A stretch of 64,000 bases of DNA from Alligator mississippiensis. Its lineage: Eukaryota; Chordata; Crocodylia; Alligatoridae. Shown here piece by piece: positions 1 through 12,811 of the stretch. The notes beneath the pieces are model-generated. The model was not told the DNA's origin. It saw only the letters and a program-made list of their open reading frames with translations, and ran no database searches. Position numbers and translations under genes: made by a program. The stretch lies in assembly GCF_030867095.1 (NCBI RefSeq), contig NC_081832.1:54669444-54733443 (forward strand), given 5' to 3'. Each line of letters begins with the position of its first letter. Position 1 is the stretch's first letter.

Positions 1-852
1 GGATTTCCATCATGTCATGTGACATCACAGTGTGTAAAGGCCCCCATCAGCTCACCCGCCTCCCCAGGAAGGTGCCACCAGAAAAAAATAAATAAATAAA
101 AAAGTGATGAGGGGCCTGATCCTCTCCCCCTACTTCCCCCTCCTGCAGGCAGGAGGGGGCGAGAAGGTAAGCTCCCGTGGGGACCAAACAACCCCTGAAC
201 TGCTAGGGACCCTGGTCCCTCTATGGTGGTGGTGGTCTCCTTTTAAGCCAATTTAAAAGCCAATTTTGTTGTGTGTACAAGCACCCTGTAAGACCCAGGG
301 TTAATTTCCTCTTCTGATTGAGGAAATCTAAAACCCATGCTCCTGTCTTCCAGAAGAGTGCCATTATCAATAAGATATTCTGTTGTGCTGGTGGAAATTC
401 TCAATCTCTCCTGGTTCCACTTTAATTAATCAACTTTTACTAGGTCAAAGGAGTGTGGGGAAAAAAAATCATGTGTCCAATCTGGTGCTTGGTACACTAC
501 CCAGGGAGGTATGAGATCAAAGTTCCAGTCCATGTTGCTGTATAAGCTTAGTCTAAAGCCTTCGCCTGAACAGTGGGTAAAACCAAGACCCTGCACATTC
601 CCTGAACTCTACTGAATTCCTTACCATTAACCTGAGAAGTGATGCTCTCTTATCTCTTTCTCTCTCTCTCTCCCTTCTGTTCCACCCTCAACAGATTGGG
701 CGGTCCATGTGAGAGATTTCAAAAGTGATTAGTCCATGGTTTTCGCACAAGCGGTCTACATAGCATTTTACCACTGTTAAGACTGAAGAACTTCTGGACT
801 CTTCCCACAGCAAAACTTTAAAATTACTCAGGTACCTAAAGTTGGACTTTAG
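1..852. other. Unassigned non-coding stretch
   Basis: No gene or element end is recognisable here. There is a short A-rich run near 84-103 and a CT-dinucleotide run at about 651-674. The rest is mixed-composition sequence with no long open frame. Confidence 0.5.
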
Positions 853-1145
853 GGCCAGATACAGACATTACACTTTACAGGTATAAATGATCAGAAACCG
901 GTATATACCTGTAACAGAACAGAAGTTTGGAGTACAAAACTGGTCTATACCCATAACAGAACAGAAATTCAGCTCATACAGACTGGTTTAAAAATGGCGG
1001 GACCTGGTCTAAGATTTCCCCCCACCCGCCCCCGAAAGGGCGAATGTGGATTCTGCTTGCTACCAATCTAAACTATACCATTTACAGAAAACTGCGTAAC
1101 TTGGATTGATTCCAGGTAGGACTTTCTGAATGTCTACACCTAGCC
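853..1145 (+). mobile_element. Non-autonomous TIR DNA transposon (copy A of a three-copy family)
   Basis: The left end begins GGCCAGATACAGACATT. The reverse complement of the right end begins GGCTAGGTGTAGACATTC, so the ends are imperfect terminal inverted repeats. TAG flanks both ends (850-852 and 1146-1148), which suggests a 3 bp target duplication. The interior matches the elements at 34291-34542 and, near its ends, 46040-47994, including a shared GTCTAAGATTT block. No open frame is present. A 3 bp duplication would fit PIF/Harbinger or CACTA-like elements, but the superfamily is uncertain. Confidence 0.65.
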
Positions 1146-1254
1146 TAGGTGTGTCCTCAGGTAGGAGGCTGTAAAACAGGGGTTTTGAGGATTAAAATTA
1201 AGAATCTTTCTACCTGAAATGGCTATTAATCAGTAAAATCCTGTATAAGTCCCA

Positions 1255-2977
1255 TTCATAGATTCATAGATGTTAGGGTCGGAAGGGACCTCAATAGATC
1301 ATCAAGTCCGACCCCCTGCATAAGCAGGAAAGAGTGCTGGGTCTAGATGACCCCAGCTAGATACTCGTCTAACCTCCTCTTGAAGACCCCCAGGGTAGGG
1401 GAGAGCACCACCTCCCTTGGGAGCCCATTCCAGACCTTGGCCACTCGAACTGTGAAGTTCTTCCTAATGTCCAGTCTAAATCTGCTCTCTGCCAGCTTGT
1501 GGCCATTGTTTCTTGTAACCCCCGGGGGCGCCTTGGTGAATAAATCCTCACCAATTCCCTTCTGTGCCCCCGTGATGAACTTATAGGCAGCCACAAAGTC
1601 GCCCCTCAACCTTCTCTTGCGGAGGCTGAAAAGGTCCAGTTTCTCTAGTCTCTCCTTGTAGGGCTTGGTCTGCAGGCCCTTGACCATACGAGTTGCCCTT
1701 CTCTGGACCCTCTCCAGGTTATCCGCATCCTTCTTGAAGTGTGGCGCCCAGAATTGCACGCAGTACTCCAACTGCGGTCTGACCAACGCCCTATAGAGGG
1801 GAAGTATCACCTCCCTGGACCTATTTGTCATGCATCTGCTGATGCATGATAAGGTGCCATTGGCTTTTCTGATGGCTTCGTCACACTGCCAGCTCATGTT
1901 CATCTTGGAGTCCACTAGGACTCCAAGATCCCTTTCCACCTCCATGCCACCCAGCAGGTCATTCCCCAGGCTGTAGGTGTGCTGGACATTTTTCCTCCCT
2001 AGGTGCAGCACTTTGCATTTCTCCTTGTTGAACTGCATCCTGTTGTTTTCTGCCCACTTGTCCAGCCTATCCAGGTCTGCCTGCAGCTGTTCCCTGCCCT
2101 CCGGCGTGTCCACTTCTCCCCATAGCTTTGTGTCATCTGCAAACTTGGACAGAGTACATTTCACTCCCACGTCCAAGTCGCTGATGAAGACATTAAAGAG
2201 TATCGGTCCAAGGACCGAACCCTGCGGGACCCCACTGCCCACACCCTTCCAGGTCGAGACCGACCCATCTACCACGACTCTTTGGGTGCGACCCTCTAGC
2301 CAATTCGCCACCCACCGGACTGTGCAGTCATCCACATCACAGCCTCTTAATTTGTTCACCAGTATGGGGTGGGATACCGTATCGAAGGCCTTCCTGAAGT
2401 CCAGGTATACGACATCCACCCCTCCTCCTGTGTCCAGGCGTTTCGTAACCTGGTCATAGAAAGAGACTAGGTTGGTCAGGCACGATCTGCCCGCCACAAA
2501 CCCATGCTGGTTTCCCCTCAGCATAATTTGTCCTGCCGGGCTCTCACAAATGTGAGCCTTGATAATTTTTTCAAATACTTTACCAAGGATGGAGGTGAGA
2601 CTGACCGGCCTATAGTTGCCCGGGTCCTCCTTCCTCCCCTTTTTGAAAATGGGGACCACGTTAGCCCTTTTCCAGTCCTCCGGGACTTGGCCCGTGCGCC
2701 ACGAGCATTCGAATATTCCCGCCAGTGGCTCTGCAATGACGTCGGCCAGTGCCTTCAGCACCCTGGGATGGAGCCCATCCGGGCCTGCCGACTTAAATGC
2801 ATCCAGTTCTTCCAAGTGACTCTGCACCACCTCAGGATCTACGCATGGAAGTCTGGCGCCTTGCTGCTGCCTCTCTACAACCCCAGTGAGAGACTTGTCG
2901 TGCCCCTCGCTTAGGAACACTGAGGCAAAGAACTCGTTGAGGAGTTCGGCCTTGTCCCCTCTATCTGTCACCAATTG
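1255..2977 (-). mobile_element. Young 5'-truncated CR1 LINE
   Basis: Read on the minus strand this is the 3' 1.7 kb of a CR1. It starts inside ORF2 just before the reverse transcriptase, runs through the stop codon and a short 3' UTR, and ends in the CR1 tail ATCTATGAATCTATGAA at 1255. It matches the copy at about 37131-38855 almost base for base. The homology stops abruptly at 2977, which is typical 5' truncation from incomplete target-primed reverse transcription. A CCAA-rich simple tract lies about 70 bases beyond that end (about 3047-3080). Confidence 0.95.
1343..2974 (-). CDS. CR1 ORF2 C-terminal fragment: reverse transcriptase, open but without a start
   Basis: This 543-codon open frame holds the whole CR1 reverse transcriptase and C-terminal region. 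In order it shows a VVPIFKKG block, NYRPVSLTSI, the first catalytic Asp in YLDFRKAFD, GVPQGSVLGP, the catalytic FADD box and the CR1 C-terminal GVFKRRLDEYL. The endonuclease and ORF1 are missing. The first codon is TTG at the truncation point and an in-frame stop lies just upstream, so it has no initiator of its own and is probably not expressed. Against the full copy at 35840-38767 I count 8 substitutions and one lost Phe codon over about 541 residues, with every catalytic residue kept. It is therefore a recent insertion of a family that was active not long ago. Confidence 0.85.
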   Translation of the reverse strand: MVTDRGDKAELLNEFFASVFLSEGHDKSLTGVVERQQQGARLPCVDPEVVQSHLEELDAFKSAGPDGLHPRVLKALADVIAEPLAGIFECSWRTGQVPEDWKRANVVPIFKKGRKEDPGNYRPVSLTSILGKVFEKIIKAHICESPAGQIMLRGNQHGFVAGRSCLTNLVSFYDQVTKRLDTGGGVDVVYLDFRKAFDTVSHPILVNKLRGCDVDDCTVRWVANWLEGRTQRVVVDGSVSTWKGVGSGVPQGSVLGPILFNVFISDLDVGVKCTLSKFADDTKLWGEVDTPEGREQLQADLDRLDKWAENNRMQFNKEKCKVLHLGRKNVQHTYSLGNDLLGGMEVERDLGVLVDSKMNMSWQCDEAIRKANGTLSCISRCMTNRSREVILPLYRALVRPQLEYCVQFWAPHFKKDADNLERVQRRATRMVKGLQTKPYKERLEKLDLFSLRKRRLRGDFVAAYKFITGAQKGIGEDLFTKAPPGVTRNNGHKLAESRFRLDIRKNFTVRVAKVWNGLPREVVLSPTLGVFKRRLDEYLAGVI

Positions 2978-5900
2978 TCACCATTGTAGAACTAGCTCCA
3001 AAAACTCTACCTTAAATGTAGAGCTAGCTGAAAATTGTGAGGAAACAACCAACCAACTAACCAACCAAAACGAAACAAACATTTTTTTTCAATTTCAACT
3101 TTAATTTCTTCAATTTATGAACCATTTATCCTATCCATACCAGCTCTTCCAGTAAGCAATAAGTGAAACTACATTACCCGTGAAAACAGATTTGTATGGC
3201 TGCTAGTTGGCTGGTTGTATCTTCAAGCAAAATCTGAGATACAACTCCCCCTGGCCCCCCACAAAAACAAACAAACCCGTATTCCTCACTTCTGGCCCAG
3301 AGACTAGTTTATATTTATGTTCTTTTGTTTTCCTTGTCAATTTACCAGAATTTCCTTGGGTGACCTGGTAATCCACTGTTGTAGGTTTACAAAAAATAGA
3401 GCCACAGGCACTGCCAAAGGCAATGCAGCTGTTTAGACACTAGCAAAGGGGGAAGAGGAAATGGGGGAGGGAGGGAGATAAATATTTATGCTTTCAATTT
3501 CAGGGTTGTTTTTTTTTTCATTTTTATGAAAAAAGTATAGTTTGAGAGAGCAAACAGTGTTTTGGAGTGAAAAGCTAGTTTTCTGTTTAAAAAAAAAGTT
3601 AAAAACACCACTCCACCAAAAAAAGATCCCAACAATTTAAAGAACATCACCTAGTACTTAGTTCAGGTGATAAATTGTCATTGACTTCACTGGGAATGTA
3701 TACATGTACAGCAGCTGTTATATTGAGCCCCAAATCTGTTCAAGAATGGCTTTTGGTAATTTCAATTAAAAGATGGATTAGTAATTAAGATTAAAATAAA
3801 ATAACTTTACTCCTGACCAGATCTGTACATTTTAAAAATAAAATCTCTGTTGTCTTTTATGGAAATTAACAGTCAGTCTCAGATCTAGAGTGCTTCCTGT
3901 TCTGATACAACTCTGAATGCTTTAATCACATAGATAGATATACCAATATTTTGAGGTTTACTGGAAGCTTTTAAAGTTTTGCTAAATGTAAATTGGATAT
4001 AATCACATCCTTGGGGGAAACAACTTTGAACAGTTTAATTGCATTAAGCCTCATTTGCACTATTCCAGTTTTATGTGGATGTAACAAAGCTGACATTAAG
4101 AGAGACACGAGTGATTAATTGTACATATTCATTGCTGAATCAGGCCCACTAGCTCTATATCAGTAGGAAATTCTCATTTATCAATCCTTTTCATTATACC
4201 TTCTGTCAAATGAGTTAGGATAATCTTAGGATCAAGTAACTTCCACTTCTCATCTTTGAGAACCTATCAATTAAATGTCTTCTTTTATAAAACAAAGAAA
4301 AATCCGTCAAATCACTCCCTGACCTGTTCTTGGAACTTGATTCTTATTATGCTAAAGACTTTTAACATGCCAAAAGATCACTCACATAGGGGTTTTGGCA
4401 TAGCTAAAAATTAGGATCTTAGTGTAGTCATTTACACACATTAAGTCTTCCTTACGCTTCCAGTGTGTAGAAAGGGATTTAGGTGGAAATAAGTATCAGA
4501 CCCTACCACTTGCATTTGATAGCCTACTACGCCCACTTTGCAGTAGTTAAAATGACAACAGAAAATACAGAATAATAGAAAATCAGACCCAGAGAAGAGT
4601 CAACATTTATCCTTCTGTCCAGGCTACTGTGAGCTGTTGGCGTGTACTCTCTGAAGAGCTGAGTACTTTAAAAAAAATCTGATTGCCACTTTCAAGATAA
4701 ACTCTGTGAATTCAAGTCTGGAATTTACAAAAGTCATTCATCTCTGGTTGGAAAGTACTTGATTGCTGCAAAAAGAATCTGAACTCTGTGTACTAAAATG
4801 ATTCTCAATCATTCTCTCTCTATGACATCTTTCAAACATAGGTGGCTTTAGGGAACTCCTCTCACATTAATCTGAAATGTGGGTGAGTTTCAGGATTTTG
4901 AAAGTAATGTGCTATGATTGCTTTTGCAAGCCTTGGAAACTAAGCATTCACCAACTCTTTCAAAGTATGATTTTGCTTAAAATACTCTAGCTCTAATTTT
5001 TGTAAGAGCAAGTTACTTTTTCCTTCCTCACAAACTGCCATTTCATCATGTTACATCATTTTTTTTTCCCTATGGAACATATGGAAGGTGACATAGAAAA
5101 GATATCTAGAAGTTTGCTTATGGACAATTTCCAGCAATAACTTGAAAATGTAGTCCAATGCTGCAAGTATTTAACATCCCTATCTATATGCAATTAATCT
5201 GTGTGAATTATAGGCTACTTATCCCTTGAAAGTTGTAGATATTGCATGAATGAGTTAATATCCAGGACTAGAATTAATGAATATTAAGTGACAGTGTATT
5301 TCTCAGTTGTTATTGCATGCCTGAGGTGTGCTGGGAAACAGGTGGCTAAAGGCTATGAGACTTGAACCATCTCAGAAGTTCAATAATCTCTAGAAATGTA
5401 GTGCCCAGAGTATCATATTGTTATTATAAAATGGAAATTATTTTAAGACATGAAAAAATCATACCTGTGCAATTAATGGGGATTACTGAGTTGGGGATGA
5501 CATCCTTGGCAGAGAGAGTCAAAAAAGTTCCATTTGTATCAGAAACTTATAAAGTTATTTTAGAAAGGTTGATATAATCCAATACTTAGGCTTTAATGCC
5601 AGAGAATTTTTACTAACAAGTAGTTAGCAATAGTGTAACTAAATGGAAGTGACCAGGGCACCAGTCCCACATATCAAGTTGGGGGGGGGGGGGTGCAAAA
5701 ATAGCATCCACTCTGCTGCAGGCCCAGCTGTAGCTGTCCTGTGTACCAATGCCAAAATTACAGAAGTGCCCAGGTATGCCTCTGACAGCTACCAATAAAT
5801 ATACCAATTGGGTAATTATAGTTTTAGGTGCTATAGCTTTTGCTGGAGAAAAGGGGCTGCTGTGTTTAGACAACTGTTTCACAAAATAAGGTGTGCTTCT

Positions 5901-6433
5901 TGGGGTGGGTTAAAGATTTAAAACTATAAAAGGGATTGGAATTTGAAAAGGAATATATCATTCCTTTTTTCTTTTTCTTCCTGAGATGCAAAAAAGAGGT
6001 ACTAAAATACAAAACTTACCCAAGCTACTGTTTCACAAAAGACTGACTACAGAAAACTTAGCAAAAAACCTAGAACACCAGGGTAGTAGGATAGTTTATT
6101 ATCCTAGGCATGTCCCAGGCATTTTTCTGCCACTGTCATAGTTTTATGCAATTATGAATAAAGAAAACAGCAAATACTAAATAAGGTAGTAGGCAGTATT
6201 ACCTTCAGAGCAACACAGGCAAGGCAACACAGGTGTACATTATCAGACTAACATCAAGTTCTTCAAGAAGAAACTTTTGACTAAGTCTGTGACAGAACAA
6301 ACGAGATGAACAAGCGCACCTATTTTTTCTGTATACAACTCTGTGTGTATACTGTAGACTATTAAATTGTTTACTTAGACCTCCTGAGGGATTTAGGAGT
6401 ACAATTCCCATTGCAATTGATGTGGTTATGCAC
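2978..6433. other. Unassigned AT-rich non-coding stretch
   Basis: Ordinary AT-rich sequence with scattered A and T homopolymers and a 13 bp G run at 5681-5693. I see no element ends, RNA genes or convincing exons. The few open frames of 70-90 codons look like chance. Confidence 0.5.
5681..5693 (+). repeat. Poly-G tract (13 bp)
   Basis: Uninterrupted run of 13 G following AAGTT. It is a simple repeat and a likely site of sequencing or length error. Confidence 0.9.
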
Positions 6434-6751
6434 TTAGGGCACCTGTACATGTGCTCGATGCCTGCTCTGACACATTCCAATTAGAATGCATCAGAACAGA
6501 CTTGATTAATTGAGTCTGCTGGAGCGTTCTAACTGGAACAGCCTTGGTGTTATGTATATTCAGCAGCCTTAGTGTTATGTATATTCAGCATCCCACATTT
6601 AAAAATGGCAGCTTTAGTTAAAGCACCCCCGTCACCATTTTAAAGTGCAGGACACTGAATACATGTGGGCTTTTTAATTAGAGAGGCTCCTGAGAACCGC
6701 TCTAATTAACCCCCTCTTCCCACCCCAAAGCACATGTAAAAATGCCCTTAA
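6434..6751. mobile_element. MITE with TTA(A)GGGC ends, piggyBac-like target site
   Basis: The left end reads TTAGGGCACCTGTACATGTG. The reverse complement of the right end reads TTAAGGGCATTTTTACATGT, giving inverted terminal repeats over about 25 bp. The right end carries TTAA and the left TTA, as expected if the target was TTAA and one base was lost. The 318 bp body is non-coding. A second copy with the same left terminus starts at 44958. Assignment to piggyBac rests only on the TTAA and is uncertain. Confidence 0.6.
6539..6588 (+). repeat. 25 bp tandem duplication inside the MITE
   Basis: Two adjacent 25 bp units, each starting CAGCCTT and ending ATATTCAG, differ at one base. This is a local duplication within the element at 6434-6751. 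Confidence 0.85.
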
Positions 6752-9560
6752 ATTTCTGAGGTTCCTTTGAAAATCTCAGCTATATTATAAATGGACCATG
6801 CAAAAAATCAGTTCCTCTTATTCTAGAATCAGATGTTCATGTATCATTTTTGGATAGAAGTCCAAAACAATTCAGTGAATCCTTTTTTATTTGGTTAATT
6901 TACTTGTTCCCTCTTAATGACTTAAGGCCATTCTTAGCACAGTGGCACTATTCCCTTTACAGCAGAAAGTTGTACATTAAAACACCAGATGAGAATTCCA
7001 AACAGGAATTAGACTGACGAACACTGACAATCAGATTGAAATGCTAAAAAGAGGCTGTACTATGTAGAATTCTGTCGTTAAGATCCAACATTAAAACAAG
7101 GTTCCTTCTGTTATGTCTAGAGGATGTGGAAGCATCTATTTCACTGTTTGAAAAGAGTGGAAAAAAAGAAAATTTTACATGCCCCAGACTCCTTTCTTTT
7201 AAATGCTGTTTTGTAGTAGGCCAAGCTGCATGTCAGATAATTTATTATTTGTGGATTATTTAAAGGTTTCTTCTGCATATGTAGCCACAGCCTCCGAGTA
7301 CCCAACTCATTGCTTTGTAAAAGTTGCTTGAGATAATGCCATAATGGGAAACCACACTGTATTACAATTTGTTATGTCACAAGAATTTTATGTTGTCCAT
7401 ATCCACAAGCTATCACACATTAGAACATTTTAGACCAGCATAAAATAAATTACATAGTTTACTGGCTGTACTCCAAACAGTTATATTGTTCAATGTACTG
7501 TTGCTGATGTTCATTGTAAGTGCTATAGCAGAGAAATAAAATAAGCAAGAATTAGTTCAGAATTCCGGTTACTATTGTTTCCTAAGGGAATAATAGTCTT
7601 CAGATTATCCATAGGACAGTGTGACAAATTGTACAAAATCACACACTACATTGCACTAACCAAGGAAATGATGTATGTTATCTCAATGGATATTGCAGTT
7701 AGACAGTCACAGAGATATATTTGGTAGTCTGTGCTCCAAAGAGGCACAGAAATAAATGAACAGAAAGACTGAAACCCTAGTGAGCTAAGTCCCTCCAAGC
7801 CAGGATTGAAATGCATTCATTTAACATGTGCATTCCAATGCACCCATCTGCATTTTACTATGGAAAAGATAAAGAGAGACTCAACATTCGCTGCTCTGTA
7901 AAATTACATGATGAAAATCCTTACAATTAAAGAATACCTGCTTTGGACGTAGCCCTTGCAGTTCATATACACTGCCAATAAAACTGACTTTTTCTTCTGT
8001 TAATATTGGTGGTGGTACATTAATATTTATAGCTTAGCAAACACCATAGAGATAACAATGTTTATGGTGCGGGGAACACAGACAATGCAGCAAAAAGAAA
8101 TCCAGTTTTCCTGATCAATAGTCTTATATACAAACAAATTTGCAAGTAAGTCTATTCAAGCTACCCTGGAACATATTCATTATAAAAGCCTGTATCATAT
8201 CTGGTAAAACTTTTGTTTGCTCTTCTGTTTTTTTCATGCCTTCTAGTTTTGAAGCACTTACTCCTTCCAAATGGTTTAATTTTGCTAGAGAAAAAAAAAT
8301 CTGTAAAAAAACCTCTGAAATCAAACAAAAATGCATAATATTTTATACTTTTTTGTTATTATTTTCTCTCCTAGCAAGTCAGTGTTTTTGTATTAACAAT
8401 AAAGTTTTCATATTAGCTTAAGCATAAACTCAAGTTCCTCATTGCATAAAACATTACTTTATGTAAATGTAATGAAAAACCAATTATGGTTTCCCACCAA
8501 GCAGCGCAAACAGTGTATTTAGACAAACAGTAATTGTATTGGTCTTTCTCCTATTCCGATATTACTGTGAAACTTGTGTCCCTCAAATGAATAATTACCT
8601 ACAAAATAATTAAATGTTGCTGATATGGTCTACTCATCCCACTTGTACACAGAAACAGCAAAGTCTCTCTTCCCTGAAATCTATCTCCGTCATGTTGGAT
8701 AAGCTTACTGTCCATCACAGAGCTGGCATCGATCCCTACTCAATTACAGAAGAACATAGCACCATATTAAAAGACAAATAAGGTTTAATTTTAATCACAG
8801 GCAGCCTGTAAGTCCATGTTCCATTATAGATTAAAAGAACCAATTATTTTTAAAAGTAAAGATTTAATGAAAGGCCTTACTAATATATAGACACATTGCT
8901 CTCTCTGCATTCTAAGTCAGACTCCCCAGCAATGATTGTAACAGCTGCAAAGAATCTCAGAATGCTGTGAAGATGCCTCCCAGTGGGTTTTTTTTTTCTA
9001 ACATAAGGTTGCAAACCAATACAACTTCTCAATAAACTCTCTCTGTAAGATTTACATTTCTGGTACTGGTGGCAGAGAATGTCACATACATGTATGAAAA
9101 ATAATAAAGTGCATCCTTTCTGTGCAAAAAATGGACACTGTTGGAGTAATTGTGCTCTTACACCATCACTAAGCTAAAGTGATCCCTTCAACTTTAGTTG
9201 AGTTGCCCTGCAGTTATGACCATGTTATAATGGGCAGTAGGTGCCTTTGTAGATCTTGGATCTTTGTTCTTGGAATCTTTCCAATGATATCAATAGTCAT
9301 TGGCCTCTACACTGATGTAACTGACAAAAGAGTTTGGGCCTATAGCATTTTTTCCCCAAATGAATTTTCTGCTTTAGCACTAGAGATTCTAGTCTTCCTT
9401 GTTTACTGCCTTACTGCATTATTTTTTCAAAGTCTGAGATAAAATACATATATATAGTTGCCAAAAAAGTTGAAAATGTCTGAGCTTGTGAAAAGATAAA
9501 CCTGTATTTGTGGGAATAGACATATTTCTGGAGGGAAGTTTAGATTATCAGACAGGTGCT
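6752..9560. other. Unassigned AT-rich non-coding stretch
   Basis: No recognisable element or gene. Open frames at 8140-8421 and 9179-9442 are short, composition-driven and without known motifs. Homopolymer T and A runs are frequent. Confidence 0.5.
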
Positions 9561-9925
9561 ACTTCAGTAGCAAGCAGCGGGGGGGGGGGGGGGACAGATA
9601 CCACGGTGGCAGTCAGCAAGGGTGGGGCAGGGGGATAAGAACTAGGCGGGGACAGGCAGTAGGGGGCAAGTATAGTGGGGAAGAGCTCAGGGTGCTTGAT
9701 CCCCTGCCTGCCTCACCATCTCCACCCCCACTACCTCAATCTCCAGTGCCTGCCCCACTACCTGCCTCTCCACCACTGCTCCCACCACCTGTCCCCACCA
9801 GACTGCCTGCCTCACAGCCTCCTCCCCTTCCACCCCACTACCTCCCTTACCACCTGCCCACCATCTCCTGTCCCCTTGCCTCTGCTTTCCCTTCTGCAGC
9901 AGTGGGAGGGGGAACAAATTTAACA
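9561..9925 (+). repeat. Low-complexity block: G run, then C-rich CCACC/CCTGCC sequence
   Basis: A 15 bp G run (9579-9593) leads into G-rich sequence. From about 9700 to 9890 come short degenerate pyrimidine units such as CTGCCTGCC, CCACTACCT and CACCACCTG. Proline- and leucine-rich open frames in several phases here are products of the repeat. Confidence 0.75.
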
Positions 9926-11904
9926 TGACCTTCCAATAATTAGTTCTAATTCTATACATGAATAATCTATACATTATACACATTATAACAAATTTATACA
10001 TTTTTGACATATAGAATTTAATTATTGGGGGGTGTCTTAAATTCAGAATGGTCTTGGATTCAGTTAAAGATGGTATTTTCATCAGTCAAAAATAGCTCTG
10101 AGTTCTTAGTAAATGCTCAATTTTTTTTCCCCTCCACACTGAAAGCAGTGTTCTTCACTGCTTTAGGAATCTAAACTAAAGTATTATCTCCAAAATGTCA
10201 TAGCATGATAAGTGTGAATTTTGCAAAAAAAATATCAATGATCACTAATAGTAACAAAAATATTTTGCCCACCCTCTATCTTGAGTCAGTAATGTATTGA
10301 TTTTTATCTAGGACCCAACCTGTGAAGTGAAGAATATAAAAAAGGATCTTTAGTATGTAAAGTGAGATCTTTCAAACATGCAGAAAACTTTGCAGACATT
10401 TCTCAAACACTTCAAGGATTGTTCCCAAGAGGAAGGATTGAATAACAGAAAAAGTCTTCCATTTTAAATGTATGCAGGAGGAATTTTCTTTGTTCTTTTT
10501 CTCTCTCTGCTCAATATGTTATTGTCCTTTTATTCATGAACAGTTTACTATTGAAAGGAGACAGAACACGTCTTGTTTTACCACTGTTTTGAAGTTTGAG
10601 GGGGTCTCGTTGGTTTTTTCATGTGGTTTGAGGGTTTAGCTATGTTTGATTTGTTTTGTTTTTTTGTCATTTTTTCTGTTGAAAGAAACAGAGAGAGACA
10701 TTCTCAGCTCAGGGATTTGTGTGTATGTGTGGCTAACTCTGAGACTAGATTTGCTAGGCACCTGTTGGAACCTGAGGTACAATTTAGAGTCATTACATAG
10801 AAAATATTTGCAGATGTTTCAGGTTTGGAATTGGAAGCTTTTCTGATGCAGTGATAGGTTTGCCAGTTCTTGTGGTGGTATGTGCAATCAACTGGACTAT
10901 AATATAGGAAAAAATAACAGCAATAGTTACCATGGTTTCCAATGCTGTTAGCAGTTAGCTGCTGTGCAGAATTGGACAGTAACTTAGTAGATGAAGCAAA
11001 TAATCATTGCATGTGCAATATTATTTATATGCTACACCTGTTAGGAAAAAAAAGTGTTTTTTCTTCTACTCCATGAATAGACATTACAATACAACCAAAA
11101 AACAAAAACAAACCCTAATTAATTAGTGACAAAATGAGAAATTTATAAAGCTAAAGGCTCTTCAGTACATTATTGAGTCTACTTTAAAAAGACATAAAAA
11201 TCATGGTACTCTTTTCTGTCTGCCATATCTGTGATACCTGGTCAGTCTATTCATCTATTCTTCCAGAATTAAATTCCTAGTCACTTTACACTGATGTAAT
11301 ATTATACTGGATTCAGAAATAGTTTCAATTAACAGTGTAAATGTATATTCATTGCTATATCAAAATTTCATATTTCTTGAAATCCACATGGTCATATCCT
11401 GATATCTCAGAAACAACACAACTTTCTCACACTTTAAGAAAGCAAGAAAGAAAGAAGGAAAAAAAGCAAGAAAGCAAGCAAGAAATTAGATTTTATTTTA
11501 AAATCGCTTGAAAGTACTGATTTCTTTTGAGGAATTAGTTGCAATTAGAATTTTAGAGTTGAATCCTGCAAAGATATAAGCATGTGTGCAGCTTTACCTA
11601 AATGAATAGTTCAGCAAAGGGAATGAGACTGCTTGTATATGTGAGGTTATGCATCACGCTTAAGCCTTTTCAGGTTCAAGGCTTTAGATCGAGGTTATCT
11701 AAATGATGGTCTAAGAGGGGTTAACATGTAGCCTGTGGGCTCTCACGCGGTGGAGCAGGAGGTTGGGCTGTGCATACAACAGGAGAATGGTCGCAGGTCT
11801 GCAGTCTGTGCTGCATGTCACCCCCCAGCTGCCCCAAAGTTGGACAGCCCTGCCTTAGATTACAAGATTTCCTATTTAAACATGGTCTCTTGTCAGAATA
11901 TCTG
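9926..11904. other. Unassigned AT-rich non-coding stretch
   Basis: No gene or element end recognised. A purine microsatellite lies at 11437-11485. A short GC-richer patch at about 11730-11860 precedes the LTR-like unit. Confidence 0.5.
11437..11485 (+). repeat. Purine microsatellite (AAGAAAGC/AAGA)n
   Basis: Interrupted AAAG and AAGC tetranucleotides over about 49 bp, purine-only apart from the C of AAGC. Confidence 0.85.
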
Positions 11905-12807
11905 TGTAGCAGGCTTACCTGTCAGAGCTTGGGTTGAGTCCCAGACTTGAGATCCTGCTGTTTTGATTGGTGAAGCCCATACAACAATCAGGAGGCAGCA
12001 AGGAAAATAAAGTCACACTGCTTTCCTGAGGGGAGGGGGAAAGGAGCTTACCCAGACCTGACTGAAGACTGCAAACTGTCAGGTCTGGAAAACTTCAGGG
12101 GCAAAGCCCTCAAGCATATAAAAGGAGCTGCATGCCCAGCATGAGGGAGATGCATCGAGGACAGAGAAGAGAGAAGAGCGGGGCTTAGAAAAGCTGAGGA
12201 GAGCTGCTCAGCAGGGTGAAGCACTAGCCCAGGAAGAGCCCAGAGACACAGTATGTGGAGCAGGATCTTTGGAGCCCCTCAGGTGGCTCAGTTCCACAAC
12301 CCCCAGCTCGAGGCTGGGAGCTCGGTGCAGGAGGTGCTGCCTGGAGGGTGAGAGACCCTGGGAGCCGCTCGAGGTGCCTCGGGACAGCAGCTCAGTGTGG
12401 ACAACATTGTCCAGAGGGTGCGGGAGCAGACCAAGCTCCAGTGCTGCACAAGACTGTCCGGGCCTCCAACCCCTAGCACAAGGCAAAGCGCCCACTACAT
12501 ACAGTGGTGCATGTGGCCCTAAGCCAGGCCGGTGGCAACAGAGTCAGGTGGCAGGAAAGCCTGGTGGGGAACAGAGCTCAACCTGGAGAATGGGAAGCAA
12601 CCCTTCAGGACTGTAGAGTAGTAAGTTACCCTGGAGAGAGGGTCCCAATAGGGGAGAGACCCCCCAGGCTTGCGAAGGGGCACCACGTGGGTTGCTACTG
12701 GGTGACAGCGGGGAAGCTTAGGAGTCTTTGGGGTCTCCCTCTCCTTTTCTTCCCCCCCCCAATTCTTGCCTGTAGTGGTACCTTGGAAGTGGGGCCCCTG
12801 CCAGCAG
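11905..12807 (+). mobile_element. LTR-like unit (TGTAGCAGG group), fossil
   Basis: It begins TGTAGCAGGC and has a TATAAAAGG box at 12117-12125 followed by GC-rich transcribed-region-like sequence. This is the layout of an LTR retrotransposon long terminal repeat. The first bases match the insertion at 14994 (TGTAGCAGGA). A possible imperfect flanking repeat (ATATCTG and ATATTTG) places the right edge near 12807, but that edge is uncertain. No internal retroelement genes are attached, so it would be a solo LTR. Open frames of 60-115 codons inside it are not recognised genes. Confidence 0.5.
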
Positions 12808-12811
12808 ATAT

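Noticed and set aside
9179-9442. Hydrophobic 87-codon frame that could pass for a membrane protein
   Set aside because: AT-rich composition alone gives such hydrophobic frames. No motif, no splice context and no recognised homologue.
9675-9923. Proline-rich open frames in three phases
   Set aside because: Product of C-rich low-complexity sequence.
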